Below are positions 34,463-47,413 of a DNA stretch of 64,000 nucleotides, in pieces. Source of the DNA: Certhia americana (Eukaryota; Chordata; Aves; Passeriformes; Certhiidae); NCBI GenBank assembly GCA_018697195.1, contig JAGMWU010000027.1, positions 15,711,313 through 15,775,312 on the forward strand, written 5' to 3'. A program made the position numbers and the translations under genes. The notes beneath the pieces are model-generated. The model was not told where the DNA came from and did not search any database. It saw only the letters and a program-made list of their open reading frames with translations. How positions within the stretch are numbered: position 1 is the stretch's first letter; the number at the start of each line of letters is the position of its first letter.

Positions 34463-36145
34463 TGTCCTGGTTTGGCCTGATTGGACAATTTTGTAATATT
34501 GACAGATGATTAAATCAATGAAAGAAATTAATATACCTTTGTGAACACACAGTTTAAAACAAAACCCCAGGAATAGCTCTCTTGGCTTCTGGACTTGGAG
34601 GAGGTGTCGGGCTGGGTCCGGGCTGGCCCTGCATCCTGGCCAAGATCTCTGCCCGTGGAGGGGTGGTGAGGGGGCTGCTGAGCCCCTACCGGGGAGCCTG
34701 CCAAGCCCTGTCCCAGCGGGTGGCTGGGGCTCCTTGCCAGCGGGGCTGGGCCCTTTCCCGGTGGAGCCTGCCAGGCCGTGCCAGCCAGAGGCTGTATCGA
34801 CACCGGGAGCAACTTAGAAGAGAGTATCCCGGAGGCCGCCGCCATTCCAGACTGGGAGTGGCCACACAGCTGGGATTGGAGCAGCCAGGGCGGTCTCGCA
34901 CGGCAACCTCGGCATGCCTCTCAATGAACTTTATTTGCTCAGCCGCTTTGAACCAGCTTTACTACAGACAGAAGGGCAAAAGTGTCAGTGGCAGCTTTTC
35001 CTGTTTTCAACACCCCAGCAGAGTCGGGCCGGCACAGCTCGCATGATACTGGCAGAGACCACTTGGCCAACGGAGAGGCATGGTGAGCCATGTTCCCGAT
35101 GCAGAGTTTGGACCAGATCAACCTTTCAGCGTTACAAGACTTTATAAAAACTGTTTCAATTAATGGTAAAGCTTGAGAAAAAATGACTCTATGAACACCA
35201 ATTCTCTCCTGAATCAGAAAAAGGAAAAAAAGGTGAACACCTAGAAACAATAACATGGGACTCTGAGGTCAGTAAAGAAAGAGTTAATTCTAGATGAAGG
35301 GGATTGAAGAGATGCTTTGAGCTTGGCTGGAATTCTTTTGTAAAGCTATGGTGAAGATATATTTGTATAACAGACTTTGTTTTTTTTTTTTTCCTTGTGA
35401 CGCATGGAAATGCATTGGGGGGGATTAGCATTCTAGCACAGTTGTGAGCTGAGGCACCAGTAGTTGAAGCAAATAGATGTTATGATCCAATGAGAAATTT
35501 GAACAGAGAGAAATGAGGAACCTTGCCCTAGAGATAGTAGTAAAAAACCTCTAGTCCCAGAGGTGGATGAAGGGAACTTTTGTTTTATGCTAGAACAGCT
35601 CATCCTTAAAATAGCACCCCAATAAATTGAAATGGCCCATGAAAGCAACTGTAAGAAAACTGCAAAACATGGGGAGGACTTTCACACTGCAAACAGATTT
35701 TTTTCTTTCTCCCAGGTGGCTGATTCGCTGTGACATTGAAGCCACGAGAAAACTGTTTTCTTATGGAGAAGTCTCCATAGTATGGCAAGAAAAACTCTTC
35801 TCCCTAAGTGAATTGAAGAAAACTATTTTAGCAGTAGTAAACTGACTAAAAGTTTTGCCTCTTTACATTGTCAGTGGAAAAGAAAGAAGTTTGGGGAGGG
35901 AGAAAAGAGGTGTCCTGAAGGTTTATTCTGATTTTCTCATTATTTTTCTTTTGGTTCTGTTAATAAAGTTTTCTTTATACTCTTTCAAATTTAAGCCTGC
36001 TTTGCTTTTCTCCTAATCCTATCTCACAGCAAAAAATAAACCCAAGACATTCATTGGTGCATTGGCCAGGAAATCTCAAATTGACAAACCTAAACCACTA
36101 TACATAATTAGTGTTTCTGTCCGGTTTTGAACTGAAACCTTGACA
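34463..36145 (+). mobile_element. Long solo LTR (copy 2 of the Gly-site family)
   Basis: TGTCCTGGTTTGGCC to CTGAAACCTTGACA, flanked by perfect TGGGG (34458-34462, 36146-36150). It has a GC-rich U3 (34600-34900), a TTATAAAAAC box near 35142, AATAAAG near 35962 and the Gly-tRNA-like TGGTGCATTGGCCAGGAA at 36055-36072. The 154-codon plus frame inside U3 is not considered a gene. Confidence 0.85.
36055..36072 (+). other. tRNA-Gly primer-site match inside a solo LTR (second copy)
   Basis: Identical to the 18 bases at 21316-21333, again inside the target duplications, about 73 bases before the LTR end. Confidence 0.6.
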
Positions 36146-37879
36146 TGGGGTTTATTACAGAAAGTTTGATTAAATTAAATCTGGTCTTGGAGGAAACAGA
36201 ATATTCCTTTGTCAATAGCATGTAGGCTTTTATCAAACTGAGATGGTCTTAAAGGAATGGACACTTAAAATACAGTCATTCCTGTTAGTTCCAATTCCAT
36301 TTTTAGGCTCAACAAACCAAATGTTAAAGCTACACCAATGGGGAGAGAAATTTAATTTGACTTCCTCCTTTTTAGAGAGCATCTAGTTAAAAAGTTTCAC
36401 CAGGATCAGAGCAGGATGTAAAACAAGAAGAGCATACTGAAAAAAAAAATAAAAATCCTATTCTCTTCATATTATTATTTATAATTGGACTTGAACAAAA
36501 TGTGTCAAATCTGTGTTCCTGGGTAGCCATAGGTACTTCAGCTGCTGTACTTCTCTCCTAAAGCTAAAATATAATCCAAATAATCTTGACTCTGTGGTCA
36601 CAATCCATCCCATGGTGTTGTCAGGTGAAAAAGGAGCAGAAGGTGGACTTGTGAATTACTTAAACTGTCTGTCTAAATCACTGGTCACTGATTTCCTGAA
36701 GTTTTGAACAGGTCAGTTGCCCCTGTCTATCAGAATTTTTGGTCATGTTTTCCTTGGTATTCTTTTAATCTTTGATATTAGTTCAACCTCTGCTCTCAAT
36801 CTTTCTCTTACATTTGAAGTACCTTGATATTCTGGAAATGTGTTGTTTTTATTTATCACATCATTATTCTCTTCAAAGGGCTGTGTGCTTCAAGTCTCCG
36901 ATGCCACAGGTGTTTTGCAATAGCAAGTACACAATCCTGTAGCTTTTCATTTGGTCTGTCTAGCAAATGGCATGTCTGGACATCTCAGACAGGATTTTCT
37001 CTCCACAATATGTTTCAATTGAAGGGCATAGATTTGTGTCTCTAAGATCATCTACCTAAAATCTTGGCACTGAAAAAACTAGTCATGTGCCAAGAAGATG
37101 ATGAAGAACTGCTATGTGCTTATTAAGGAAATGCCAGACAGTGAAGCAGTGGGTGTTTCTGGGGTTTAGTACAATGTTGCTGCATTGGTTTCAGTTTTCT
37201 CAGTGTATCAGTTCCATTTCTCTCTGTACATATGCTGCCCAGAGCCTTTCTAGCATTTGATGCTGTTTCTTTACTGTCATTTTAATAACTTCCTTTGGAT
37301 TAAAGGATGATACAATCTCTGTATTTTGAAAATCCCTGTTAGGAAACACTATCCCAGAGGAGTTATCACTCCCCTTTTCTTTTGCCTAGTTTGCAATTTT
37401 CATAGACTTGTTGCAAATTTCTACTAATGTCAATAAGAATACTGACATTTCTTATACCACTTAACAGAGTTGATGGTCTCAGCTGATTTCCTGTTTCATA
37501 CTGCTTCATACTGTATCTGACCTAATGGCCTCTTTTTGTGATCTGCATTTTGCCGTGATTTGGTAAAAAACTGGCATACACTGCCAACTCACAACTTGTG
37601 TGTTGGGATTTAAAAGGCTTTGATGGGTTCCTTTCTGAGACTTCCATGTCCTGGACTTTCATATTTACAATGACTTCAGCTTGCATAAGTCGTTTCAGTA
37701 TTTAATACTCTTTCTTGGAATATAGGCAATATACCAGAAAGTACCAAATTCCCTGCAAGCCCTGTCTTCCCAAAGAACCATTAAAAAAGATTGCTTTTCC
37801 ACTATGACTAATCTGCCAGTATTTGGATAGAGCATTTGGTACCTTCAGTGAACCTGTTAGAAGGGATCTCATCAGAGGC
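36146..37879. other. Nothing recognised
   Basis: About 1.7 kb of AT-rich sequence with no long frame, terminus or repeat. Confidence 0.5.
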
Positions 37880-38558
37880 AGTATCTAAGTTTTGGGTTGC
37901 CAATTTAAAATTCTCTAATCGAGAGCAAATCAGGCTTAAACTTAAAACAAAATAAAACTTTATTAACAGAGTTAAAAGGAACATAATAAGGAAGGAAATT
38001 TTATATAAAAAACTAACTAAATAAACAAAAAAACAACCCAGCACAAAAATGGAACAATACTAAACAACAAAACCTCTCACTGCTCCAAAGAAATTACAAA
38101 TTCAGAAAATCTCTTTCGTTTGGTGCAGCTCAGCTCACTCATTCTGGTATCAGTCCCTCTGGCACTCGGAAATGCCGTGGCCCAGGCCAGGCCCCAGTGG
38201 GCCACAGGTGTGAGCTCCTGGTGCTCTTCTGGGTTTTTACTCCAGAGCAGGGTCAAACAGTTCCAAGAAAAAGAAAAAAACCCACAGTCTGGAGAACTTT
38301 TCTGCCTCAGCTAGCCAAAAACTATCAAAAAGCAAAGGAGAGCTCTCTCCCACTGTCTGTGCTGCAGACAACACAGGATGTGTGTGAAGGAAAGCTGAAA
38401 ACTCTTATCTTTATGTTTTGAATACAGCAGCTTCAGACATTCCACTGCTTCTCCTTCTCCCCCCTTCACTCTCAGATCCATATTTAAAGGTGAAAAACTT
38501 ATTTCTGAGCTAAACAGATGAATGGGGATACAATTCGACATCAACCCAGGGCAGTACA
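37880..38558 (-). mobile_element. LTR related to 3482-4094, minus
   Basis: The minus-strand start TGTACTGCCCTGGG is at 38558 and AATAAA at 37959-37964. The middle shares blocks with 3482-4094, and the R/U5 (AGGCTTAAACTT region) resembles that of the LTR at 31273-32649. The low-coordinate end is uncertain. Confidence 0.55.
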
Positions 38559-41500
38559 TTTATGATTTTTTTCACTGAAGCCATTCAACAATGCCTCTTT
38601 TCTTATAAAATGTGATGTGCGTCCCAAGGATGCATGCCCACTACAAGTTATACTCATATAAAGGTTAATTATAATAATGGTGGTTCCCTCCTGCAGTTAC
38701 ATTTGTAAATGAGTTGATTTTCCAAAGCCAAATATTCCAGGCCTTTGAAGACAAAAGGAAGTCTTTGTTTTTTGCAAGAATTACCTCTAGGAGGATTTGT
38801 GATTATTTTGATTTTTAAGGTGTTAGCCCTGTTGCTGGTTTCACTGTTGCTTGATATTCAAAAAAAGTATTTCTTGTGTACTTTCTTCTTGTGCTCTCAT
38901 TCCTCCCTGTCTCCTTTGTGTGCCCTAGTTAATCTGCAGGTGTGACTCATTTGATATTATCTAATAATCTAATAGTGCAAATTCTGTGTAGTTTCAGGTA
39001 CTTCCAAATGCCTGTTGCCAAGGAGCATAACCATTCAAGGGGAAAAGAAATGTGCTGCTGGGCAACTTCAGGTGCTGAAATTGAAAGTGGTTGAGGTCAT
39101 GCCATATTAAAGTGAGACAGGAAATCAGTTGATATAGGGCTTTCAGCTGAGCACTTCTGAGAATAGCAGCTTGTTGGCAATGATACAGCAATTTTTTTAG
39201 CTGTAGTACAGAAAGAGAAAAGGGACACCTTCAATGGTTAAGCTGTTTGGCATGAGAAAACAGCAAAGAATGTACCACAAAATACTTGAGGTGGATAAAT
39301 CACACTTTTTTAGTGAGGATTTTGCAATTGTTCTTTCTTGTCTGTGCCTTTACTTTTCACTGAAAATAGTGGGGGGGTTTAATTATTGTTTTGTTTTGTT
39401 GCCTCCCTCTTTCCATCTGCAATTAAGAATTTTGCCTTTCCTTTTTGGCTTCTCTTTCTTTACTTATGGAAAATTGTATGAGGCCATTCAACCTTGTCAT
39501 AAACACTCGCATACTGTGGGACTAAGTATAAGGTGCATCTAAAGGTATAGAACAAACCCACAAAAAGAAAGGTTTGTACAGTCGGCTGTGAGAACATTAG
39601 GGCACAAGTAATTTTTGACCTATGTTATGCTGTACTAATAAACTTTTAGTCCACTAATTACTATTATAACTATTTGGCCTTTGGGACATAGTCTTTGAAT
39701 CAAGTCCAATATTTTGGCTAATTTTTTTTCATTTCTAGTGAAGGCTTTTTTTCTTAAGGAATATTCCAGAGCAAGAGCATCCACAGTAGAGTTATACTGT
39801 CATAATCAAAAAGTGTCATTAATTCTGGTAGAGTTTGTGCTGGTAATACATCTAGAAATAAAGGGGTTTACTTTTTTTTTACTTTTAAATGTAACCATTA
39901 TTTTAAATATTTAAGAATTGGGTTTTTTTTCCCCCACAAAATGCCTCTCTCTGAAATATTACTCAGGGTTTAAACATAAAAGTCCACCCTGTAAAATAGG
40001 TTGCTGATACTCTGCAGTAACTTCAGCTTAGCATCCAGTGATGATAATGTGGGTTAAATGACAATCCTTCTGCAGTGATGGAAACTTGAACACTGTCTAC
40101 GCAGACATATGCAACTAAAGGCTAAGATGGCTTAGCTAAAGCCTTACAGTTAGTGTGCATTTTAAAACCTCCCAAGAAGGTGAAATCAACCTCCTTCATT
40201 GCTGTATGCTGGAGTCCAAAGAGAATTTCAATGTACTTTTTATCATTTACATCTGTCATTTACAGCTGTCATTGCTTAGATCCTCGATGTGAAACTCCCT
40301 CATGATTGATCAAAGTTGTCTAATTAGGAAAGGGTCAAAGACATGGTCCTGCTCTAGAAAGAGAGTGACTTTGATGAGATTTTTGCAGTCTTAGTCATCT
40401 CTGTGGCATGTGATTTCTATGTGAAACCAATAGGAAGTTTTTTGAAGGTAGTCTAGAAGGTGGCAATATGGACAGCTTAGAACTGAACACTTGCTGCAGT
40501 GCTACCATGGTAATATTAGAAAGGATTTAAAAATTAAAAAGGGCAAACAAAGCAGTTGAAAGGAAAAGAAAATTAACCATTATACCATTCTTTAGATATA
40601 TCATTTTAAAATAATTTTCATGCAGTTTCACAGCCTAAGTTGGTATCCCTGAAAAGGAATCTGAGACAGAGTAAGCTTTTTAATGGAGTAGATGTGATAA
40701 ACAGAGGCCAAGTCATGTTTTTTACATAAAATATAAGCAATGCTTGAGCCACCCCTTGCTCAAGGTACTTAGCTCATGCTTGCTCAGAATTTTAGAGTCA
40801 CAATTGTCATTTAAACTTTTCAAGGAAAGCTCTGAATAGCACCTTTTATATAAAAATAGTAATTTATCTCCTGTATTTCTGTGAAGTGGGTAAGCCTTTT
40901 GCCATCAACAGAGTTGCTTAACCTTTTATGTTATATTCCTCTTCCATATTGTTCTTGAAGGTCATTAATCTACTTCAGAATTGGCATGTGGAATAGAATA
41001 CCTTTTCTTTTTGAAAGCTCATCTAATTTAGCCTACTTACAGCAAATAATTCATTAATTTTAAGTCTCCAACTAGCATATTTTTTGCATTTTCTAAACTT
41101 TGAAACTTGTAACAAAAGCACTCTAAAATACTCTACTTTTTTAAGCACACAAAATGATTGCCTCCTTTGCAATTGGCAACTATAAAATTAACGACAGGTC
41201 TTCAGTATTTTAATGTACCCCATATTTAGCCAAGTAATTAACACCACATAAAAATAGTCCCTTCATTTTGAAAATAGTTCTAAATTGGTTTTGAACATAC
41301 AAAACACACTGCATTGCATGCAGATTTAATTGTCATGAAAGCAAACACAATTTTTATGTTCATATAGCACAGTTTTCCACAGTTTTCCACAATTGTTTTT
41401 GGCACAGTTTTCTATTCACATGACTGTTCAGACATTGTAAGGTGCTTCTAAGATTCTGTAGTAAGAGGAAAAGGAGGAAAGGTTGTGCTTTATTTCTGAC

Positions 41501-42849
41501 TTCCTTTGGTTTTCTTTTTTGTTACTTCTTGGTTTTTCATGTCACCTTTCATGATACTGTGTGATTTAGATTCATATTTGCAGTTTACTAAACTGTTTTT
41601 TTCTCTGTAATTCTTGTAAATTTAAAAAAATTCCATAAATATGTAATTTTTTATAATTTGCTAGCTACATAAAATCTTCCTGCTGTTATAAAATGCTTTT
41701 AATTTGCTTTTTTTATCACCATTCAAATTAAAACTAAACAGTTCCTATATTCACTGCTTTTGTACTGGATTCAGTTCAGCAACATGGGCTAATGGTGCAA
41801 AAAAGTTCTGCTGAAAGAAAAGATCTGCATATAAATTGACCAAGACACATAGTACAAGGGTCTTGTAAAGGTTCAAAATTTTTCTACCCTTCTGGCAGTC
41901 TGTATTCACAGTAAGACTTGATGAGGTATTTGACTAGCATTTATTTGACAGAAGATGGCAGCAAAATGTACATTATCCCCTCTGTTATTTATCATTGTCT
42001 AAACAAATTTATTCTTGCTGTGTTACATGCAATATATTAGTAAAGCCAAAGACTATAAAAATGCAACTTTGTTCTGGATTCATAAAACCAAATCTGTCTG
42101 TGGACAGAATTGCCCTGCGTGATGCTGTGAACTCCTAGTTGTATAGAGTCACTGGTTAAAGTGAGCTGTCTGGAGAACAGCACTTTCATTGGGCTTGACT
42201 CCTGTGTCTGTAAGGTGGGGAGTTATGTGGAGCCTTGAGCCCTGAGAGTATCATGGACCCAGAGACACATCGTGTAGTTCTTTGACCAGCAGTGGCACAC
42301 TGAGGCATGATGGATTACTTGCAGAGTTTCCATTGTAAAAAGGTTTTCTGCCCCTGTGAAGAATAAGACTTCCATTTTCCTGCGCAGTCATTCTGTATGT
42401 TACAATGGTACCTTGAATTAATCAAGTGCTATTTGCACAATGGTGAGTGAGCTTGGGTTATTAACCTTCTCATGTTTGATCTGTTTCCTGTTTCAGTAAA
42501 TAGCAAACCTTCCAATTACTCCAATGAGAACAAGATTAGGCTGCTACTGTATTTCACGTTTGCATAATAAAATGGTGGTTTTTGCAAATATTTACAATGG
42601 TTTTTTCAAGTACTGAAACAACAGCTCCACTCAGGGCAATTCTGAAATAGACTTTAGCTGTCTTCCATGTTACTTAGAAGGTGAACTGTGGCACTTCTAG
42701 TTTTCAAGGCAAGGCATTTCATAGGATCCTTAAAAAAGGCTGCTCGATGAAAAGGTGAAGAAACTGGGGTGAAGAGGGGAAAATCCCAGTCTTGGTTTAT
42801 GGAATAGATTTAGCCAGATGATCAGCAATCATTAGTTTAATTAGATACC
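38559..42849. other. About 4.3 kb without recognised features
   Basis: The longest stretch free of ERV sequence. It is AT-rich with short frames only. A small TTTTCCACAG duplication lies near 41380. No gene, LTR or non-LTR retrotransposon end was recognised. Confidence 0.5.
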
Positions 42850-43485
42850 AGCATAGTCTTTCACTCCTGCAGATCCCAAAAAGCTTAAAACATCCAGCAA
42901 CTGTTTCCTTGTAAAAAGTCCCACAGACAAAAGCCAGGCTTGGCCTTCCCCTTCCCCTTGCAGCCTACAAACTCTGCCAGACCTACAGGTGATTCTCACT
43001 TTCCTTCTCAGCTACATGGAAAACACCTTCTCAGTGTCACAGAATCCTTAGCAAAACCAAATAGCAGTTCCACTTCAAACAGCTCAATGTGCCAGGACAG
43101 AAAGCTTTTGCTGCCCTGCCCCCATGTTTTTTCCTTGCAGCCTTTCATTTTCAGAGCACACACTGAAGCTATGAACTTTGTTTCTCAGATGAGTGTAGTG
43201 TCATATTGCTGGAGTCCCATAGCTCCATCTCCTTGCACAGACAAGCTGCTTCTGATGAAACATGCTGATGCTACACCCTTTCCTGCTTAGCTATTTGCAC
43301 CATCACATTCTGTGTCCCGCTTGGAGTCTGAATCTAAGCCGAGAGGTTTCTGGCTACATCTCACACACACAGATGTGCCAGGAAGAAAAAGTTTGTTTGA
43401 ACCTTGCCACTTACATTTGAAAATGTCCCTTCATTCTGCAATCAAGTGACAGCTTTCTTTGCTTTACATCCTGCAAACTTCACAA
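42850..43485 (+). repeat. Degenerate satellite-like repeat, plus orientation
   Basis: It shares blocks with 56450-57990: CTGCAGATCCCAAA, TCCAGCAACTG, TGTGCCAGGACAGAAAGC (about 43088) and GATGTGCCAGGAAG (about 43374). Related blocks recur roughly every 150-300 bases. Copies are diverged, so the unit is uncertain. Confidence 0.5.
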
Positions 43486-43511
43486 ACACACACACACACA
43501 CACACACACAC
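43486..43511. repeat. (CA)n microsatellite
   Basis: An uninterrupted run of CA dinucleotides for about 26 bases. Confidence 0.95.
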
Positions 43512-43599
43512 TGGAGCTATGCACTTTCTTTCTTTCTCAGCTGCACTCATCCATCCCCCACCTTGACTTTGCTACCGCTTTCCTCTTGGTTTTGCCATG

Positions 43600-44096
43600 T
43601 GTTGCGGTGTGATTTCATGGTTTACCTCGGAAACCTGGTTCCTCCCCTGAAGATCCCCCCCCCCCCCCCCCCATGTCTCAATCACCTATCCTTTCCCCAC
43701 CCTGACCACTGCTGAGCACTGTCTGTCTACCCTGGACTTCCAGAAGGGTGTCAAGTGATTGGCAGATTCAAAAGATACCCTCTTCCCCTTAGGGGGCATT
43801 GGGGCATTGGGCTATCCAAGTGTCCTTTTTCCCTGGAGACTTCCCCTCCTGTATCTGGTTGGTGGGCTCCCTCTCCCTTCCCTCCTCCTGCTCCCCAGGT
43901 AAAAGGATGAGAGACCATGCGGTCGTTCAGTCTGTTACAGTAGTTAGTTACAGTAGTTTGTTACGAGAGTTCAGACACAGAAGTTCGGTTACAGTTCTGA
44001 TAGGTTCTGATAAAGGAGTTGCTGGATTCAGAGGCCTGTGTGCCCGAATAAAAGAATTGGATTAAAACCCTCCATCAGAACCGACTCCTTCCTTCA
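43600..44096 (+). mobile_element. LTR-like segment
   Basis: It begins TGTTGCGGTGTG and ends near CCTTCCTTCA. CGAATAAAAGAATTGG (about 44044) is a polyadenylation-like signal, followed by a U5-like tail. Three short repeats of GTTACAGTAGTT or similar (43936-43975) and an 18-C run (about 43656-43673) lie inside. No target duplication was found. Confidence 0.5.
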
Positions 44097-44289
44097 CTAC
44101 CGCCTTAAAGCTTCTCCATTAGAGGGAAACCTGAAGAGCCCCGGCAAGTCTGGACTTGTCTCCACATGCCCAGCTGCAGCGTCCAGCTAGAGCCAAAGGT
44201 GTCTCTGGGGTAAAACACCACAGTTGCTGCTATTTGGTTCAGCAGCAAGGCCAGACAAACCAAGGCACGTCCCGTCTGCAATATTGGAA

Positions 44290-44760
44290 ATTCCAATAGC
44301 CGTGCATGGATTTCCCTCTTAAGACACCCATTGTGTTACCTACCCCTCCCTTACATTACCTTTCCTTTCCTACCCAACCTTGCATTTCCTTATCATTCCT
44401 AACCATTCCTTTCATTTGCTTTCCTGACCCATCCATGTCCTTTCTTTGCCCTTCCTACCAATCCAGTGCCTTGCATTGACTTGCTCACCCATTCCCTATT
44501 ACTTTTCCATTTGTCCAGGTCCAACCTTTTATTTCCTTCTCTTTCTAGGACTCTTATTGCCTTGCCTGCCTCTTCTTTGTCTTGCCTTGCCCTTGAACGT
44601 CTTCCTTTCCTTGCATTACCTTGCTCACGCCTCCCCCACCTGGAATTCAATTACTCTCTTTTTTGTGGAATTTCTTCAACTTGCTTTGCCATGCTTGCTC
44701 CTCCTAGGACTCTCAAGATCTTCACATACCTCCAGTGTTTCAGGAGCATGTGAGAGTGTG
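44290..44760. repeat. C/T-rich repeat with CCTTGC motifs
   Basis: Irregular copies of TTGCCTTGCC/TTCCTTGC-like words. The end (GTGTTTCAGGAGCATGTGAGAG) is shared with 54160-54195, so this is a longer repeat unit rather than a simple microsatellite. Confidence 0.7.
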
Positions 44761-45910
44761 TGTTAGTTTGACCAGCCCCATGGAAGTGATCTGGTTGGCT
44801 TTGAGGTTGGACCAACTGGAAGACATTTCATCTCTGTGAATATTGGATTTCAAGGAAAAAAAAGCCCAGGAAAGCTCTCTTTCTTTTCTGGTCTGATTAC
44901 AGGTAACAAGGTGGCCCGGCCCCTCCGCACAGCAGGGCTGGGTCAGGTGGGCTTTGCTGCAGGGCCAGGACCCTCCCCAGGAGGCCATCGAGCCCCGTTC
45001 CAGCAGGTCTGGGCCCTGCCTTTGCTTCAGCACTTGCCAAGCTGGGTTTTTTCCCCCCACCTCCCCCAGCATGTCCAGGCTGGGAGGAAGGGTGGCGTGG
45101 CCCTGGAAGCAGCAGCTGCAGGATGGCCCAGGCCTGCTCAACTGGCCCACGAAGTCGGGCGGGGGAGGGCCGGGCCAAATACTGGCAGTTTGTTCCCAGG
45201 CTGGGGGAGGAAAGGACATCAGCCTTCCTAGCAAAACCACCGAAGAAACTTTTTAGTGCAGCAGCAAGTGGCTGAGAAGCTGTCCTGGAACTGTTGACAC
45301 CATGCGGCTGAGACTGAGGGGTGGATCTGCAAGTCCAGAGTGAAAATGTTAAACTCTTTCCTAACCAGATGAAACTTCCAAAGCATGAATCTTGACCAGT
45401 GAGAGAAAGAAGAGACCAAATGAAATGCAAAAAGACACAGTGTGAGACCTAATGTCAGATAAAATGAGAGAATAATCCTAAATTGAAAGGAAGATGGAAG
45501 GAGTGGCCTAGTTAGGTTGGACTGCTCTTGTAAATCCATAAAGAATGGACTAAAACCCTGTATCATATAAAATGTTTTTAGGGGGATGTAAAGTTCTAGT
45601 TATAGCTGTGTGTTGATTTAATTGTGATCTACTGGAGAAATTTGAACAGAGGAAGACAAAGAGAGTGAGATGATGCCCTCTGCCCAGTGAGAGAAAGTCA
45701 CCTCTGTTTCTTGAGAGGAAGATGGGATAAATGAAGAGAACGCTTGTTTTATACTAGAAGAAACATCCTTAAACTGTACCCGAATAAGCTGATATGGCCC
45801 ATGAGCAGCTGTGGAAGGCTGTCTCATGGGAGAGGTTTCACAATGGCAAATTTCATTCCCCTGGATGGGTCATTCAAGAAGTGTGACAGCAAGAGAACTG
45901 GTATCTTGTA
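44761..45910 (+). mobile_element. Partial long LTR (Gly-site family relative)
   Basis: It begins TGTTAGTTTGACC. From 45340 it is close to 20010-20510 and 20985-21060 of the LTR at 19462, including CTAACCAGATGAAACTTC and AGACACAGTGTGAGACC. The 3' end, including R/U5, is missing where the next element starts near 45910. Confidence 0.65.
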
Positions 45911-46105
45911 AAAAATCTTAATTGTAGGACCCATGTTAAGATAAGGTCCTACAAATGGGAGAAATACAGCCACAATCACATGCCATATGAACCAAGGTAA
46001 GCTAGACCACATGGTGCTACCTAACAAGATTTCTATATCCAGCACACACACAAAAAAAATAGGCTCCTAAAGAGCTGTTATTCTTTTATCTTTCAATGCC
46101 CTCGA
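45911..46105 (-). other. Truncated internal leader of the 46129 element
   Basis: A short stretch between the previous LTR and the primer site. It is presumably the 5' leader of the minus-strand element, cut before any gene. Confidence 0.45.
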
Positions 46106-46123
46106 GCCCCACATTGGGTGCCA
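46106..46123 (-). other. Lysine-type primer-binding site
   Basis: The minus strand reads TGGCACCCAATGTGGGGC, 16 of 18 bases identical to the tRNA-Lys1,2 site, five bases from the LTR. Confidence 0.75.
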
Positions 46124-46128
46124 AAATC

Positions 46129-46859
46129 TGTCATGGTTTGAGTGACAGGTGTCTCCTAAGGAAGGCAGGAGCCTCCCTTGGAATGGAGAATTTAAACTCC
46201 CTCCCTCCAAATTATTATAACTTTTGAAATTAAGGGGCTCTCAGGCAAAGATATGGGAATAGGAATAGCAGTTCTTTATTAGGGGAACTAAAATAAACAA
46301 CAAAACAAAAAAACACATGCAGTATTACAAAGGAGAAAAAAGAAAGAAACAAACAAACCCCACTGACAGAGTCAGGATACAACCTGACACCCTGTGGGTC
46401 GGGGTGTTGGTGGCAGTCTGATTAAATGGTGGCTGCAGTCCTAGTAGCAGATGTGGCTCTACTGAAGTGATGCTCCTGTAGAAAAAGTGGAGGTTTTCGC
46501 TGAAGGTCCTGTGGTCATAAATGGGCCTGGTCTTTCTCTGAGAATCCAGTGGAAAAGGCTGTCTTGGTGTTCCAACTCCCAGATTTTTCTCCAGGTAGGA
46601 ATACTTGGCTCCTCTCCCTGGTTGGAGAATTTCCCAGTGGGATGATGTAATTCTATTAGTGAGACTCAATGGCCCATTAGCAGAAGATATCTCCGAGGAG
46701 GGAGGCTGGGTTGTGGAAGAGATAAGAAAACTGCCCCAGCAGGTTTTTTGACAGTTGGCCCATTGACAGACAATTACACCCCCACCCCCTGCCCCCAGTT
46801 TCATCAGATGGTGATAGAATACAGAGTTTTATTTACTTTTTGCTCCGCAACCCATGACA
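46129..46859 (-). mobile_element. 5' LTR, 731 bp, of a truncated minus-strand element
   Basis: TGTCATGG to CCCATGACA, a clear terminal inversion. It is collinear with the solo LTR at 27678-28408. Minus-strand AATAAAG lies near 46275. The primer site abuts the low-coordinate end. Only about 200 bases of internal sequence remain. Confidence 0.85.
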
Positions 46860-46945
46860 CCAGGTCAACCCTTTCATTTCCTTCTCTTTTTAGGACTGTC
46901 ATTGCTTTGCCTATGTCTCCCCTTTCTTTCTTTGCAAAGCCACTG
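46860..46945. repeat. C/T-rich repeat flank, interrupted by the young provirus
   Basis: It matches the start of the unit at about 44516 (CCAGGTCAACC, TTCCTTCTCTTT). Its last six bases, CCACTG, are duplicated at 54008-54013. Confidence 0.75.
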
Positions 46946-47279
46946 TGTAAATTCTCCTGTTCCTCCACCCCCCCACAAGCTGCCAGCTCAGATTTAGGGG
47001 GAGTATTGGAAGAGGGGAACTACAGAATAGGGTAGAGAGAGTTACAAAAGAGGCTCCTTACCCCAGGATGTATTCCAAGGCCTTTATTCCTTGAAGGGAA
47101 TCCAGAGAGCAAGAGAGAGATCACATGGGGGGAGAGGGGTTTTTATCACCTTTGGGGTCGGGTCAGGTTACCTGTCCGATGGCTAGAGGTCAGGAGACCA
47201 GGGGGCAGGTAACCCAGGCCAGTTACAGTTTCTGGGGGAGGGGTTTTGGGGGAGAAACATTCCCAAGAGGGATACAACA
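46946..47279 (-). mobile_element. 3' LTR of the young ERVK provirus
   Basis: 334 bp. The minus strand begins TGTTGTATCCC and ends GAATTTACA. It has GATAAAAACC as a TATA-like box (about 47148) and AATAAA at 47083-47088. Confidence 0.95.
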
Positions 47280-47295
47280 TCTCACCCTTTTTTGT
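47280..47295 (-). other. Polypurine tract
   Basis: The minus strand reads AAAAAAGGGTGAGA immediately before U3. Confidence 0.75.
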
Positions 47296-47413
47296 TTAAG
47301 AAAGTTAAAGGGAAAACATTGGGTTACATGGAATGAGGATAACAAGAAATAGGGAAAACAAACATTTTTAAAACATGTTAAAAGTCTCTGTTTCTGTCGG
47401 CTGGAGTCCTCAC

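Noticed and set aside
34582..35046. 154-codon plus-strand frame rich in Gly/Arg
   Set aside because: It sits in the GC-rich U3 of a solo LTR and is not shared as an open frame with the relatives at 19462 and 31273.
44740..45430. Several 100-177 codon frames on both strands
   Set aside because: They lie in the GC-rich part of an LTR with overlapping frames on both strands and no motif. Only the shared antisense part was kept as a low-interest finding.
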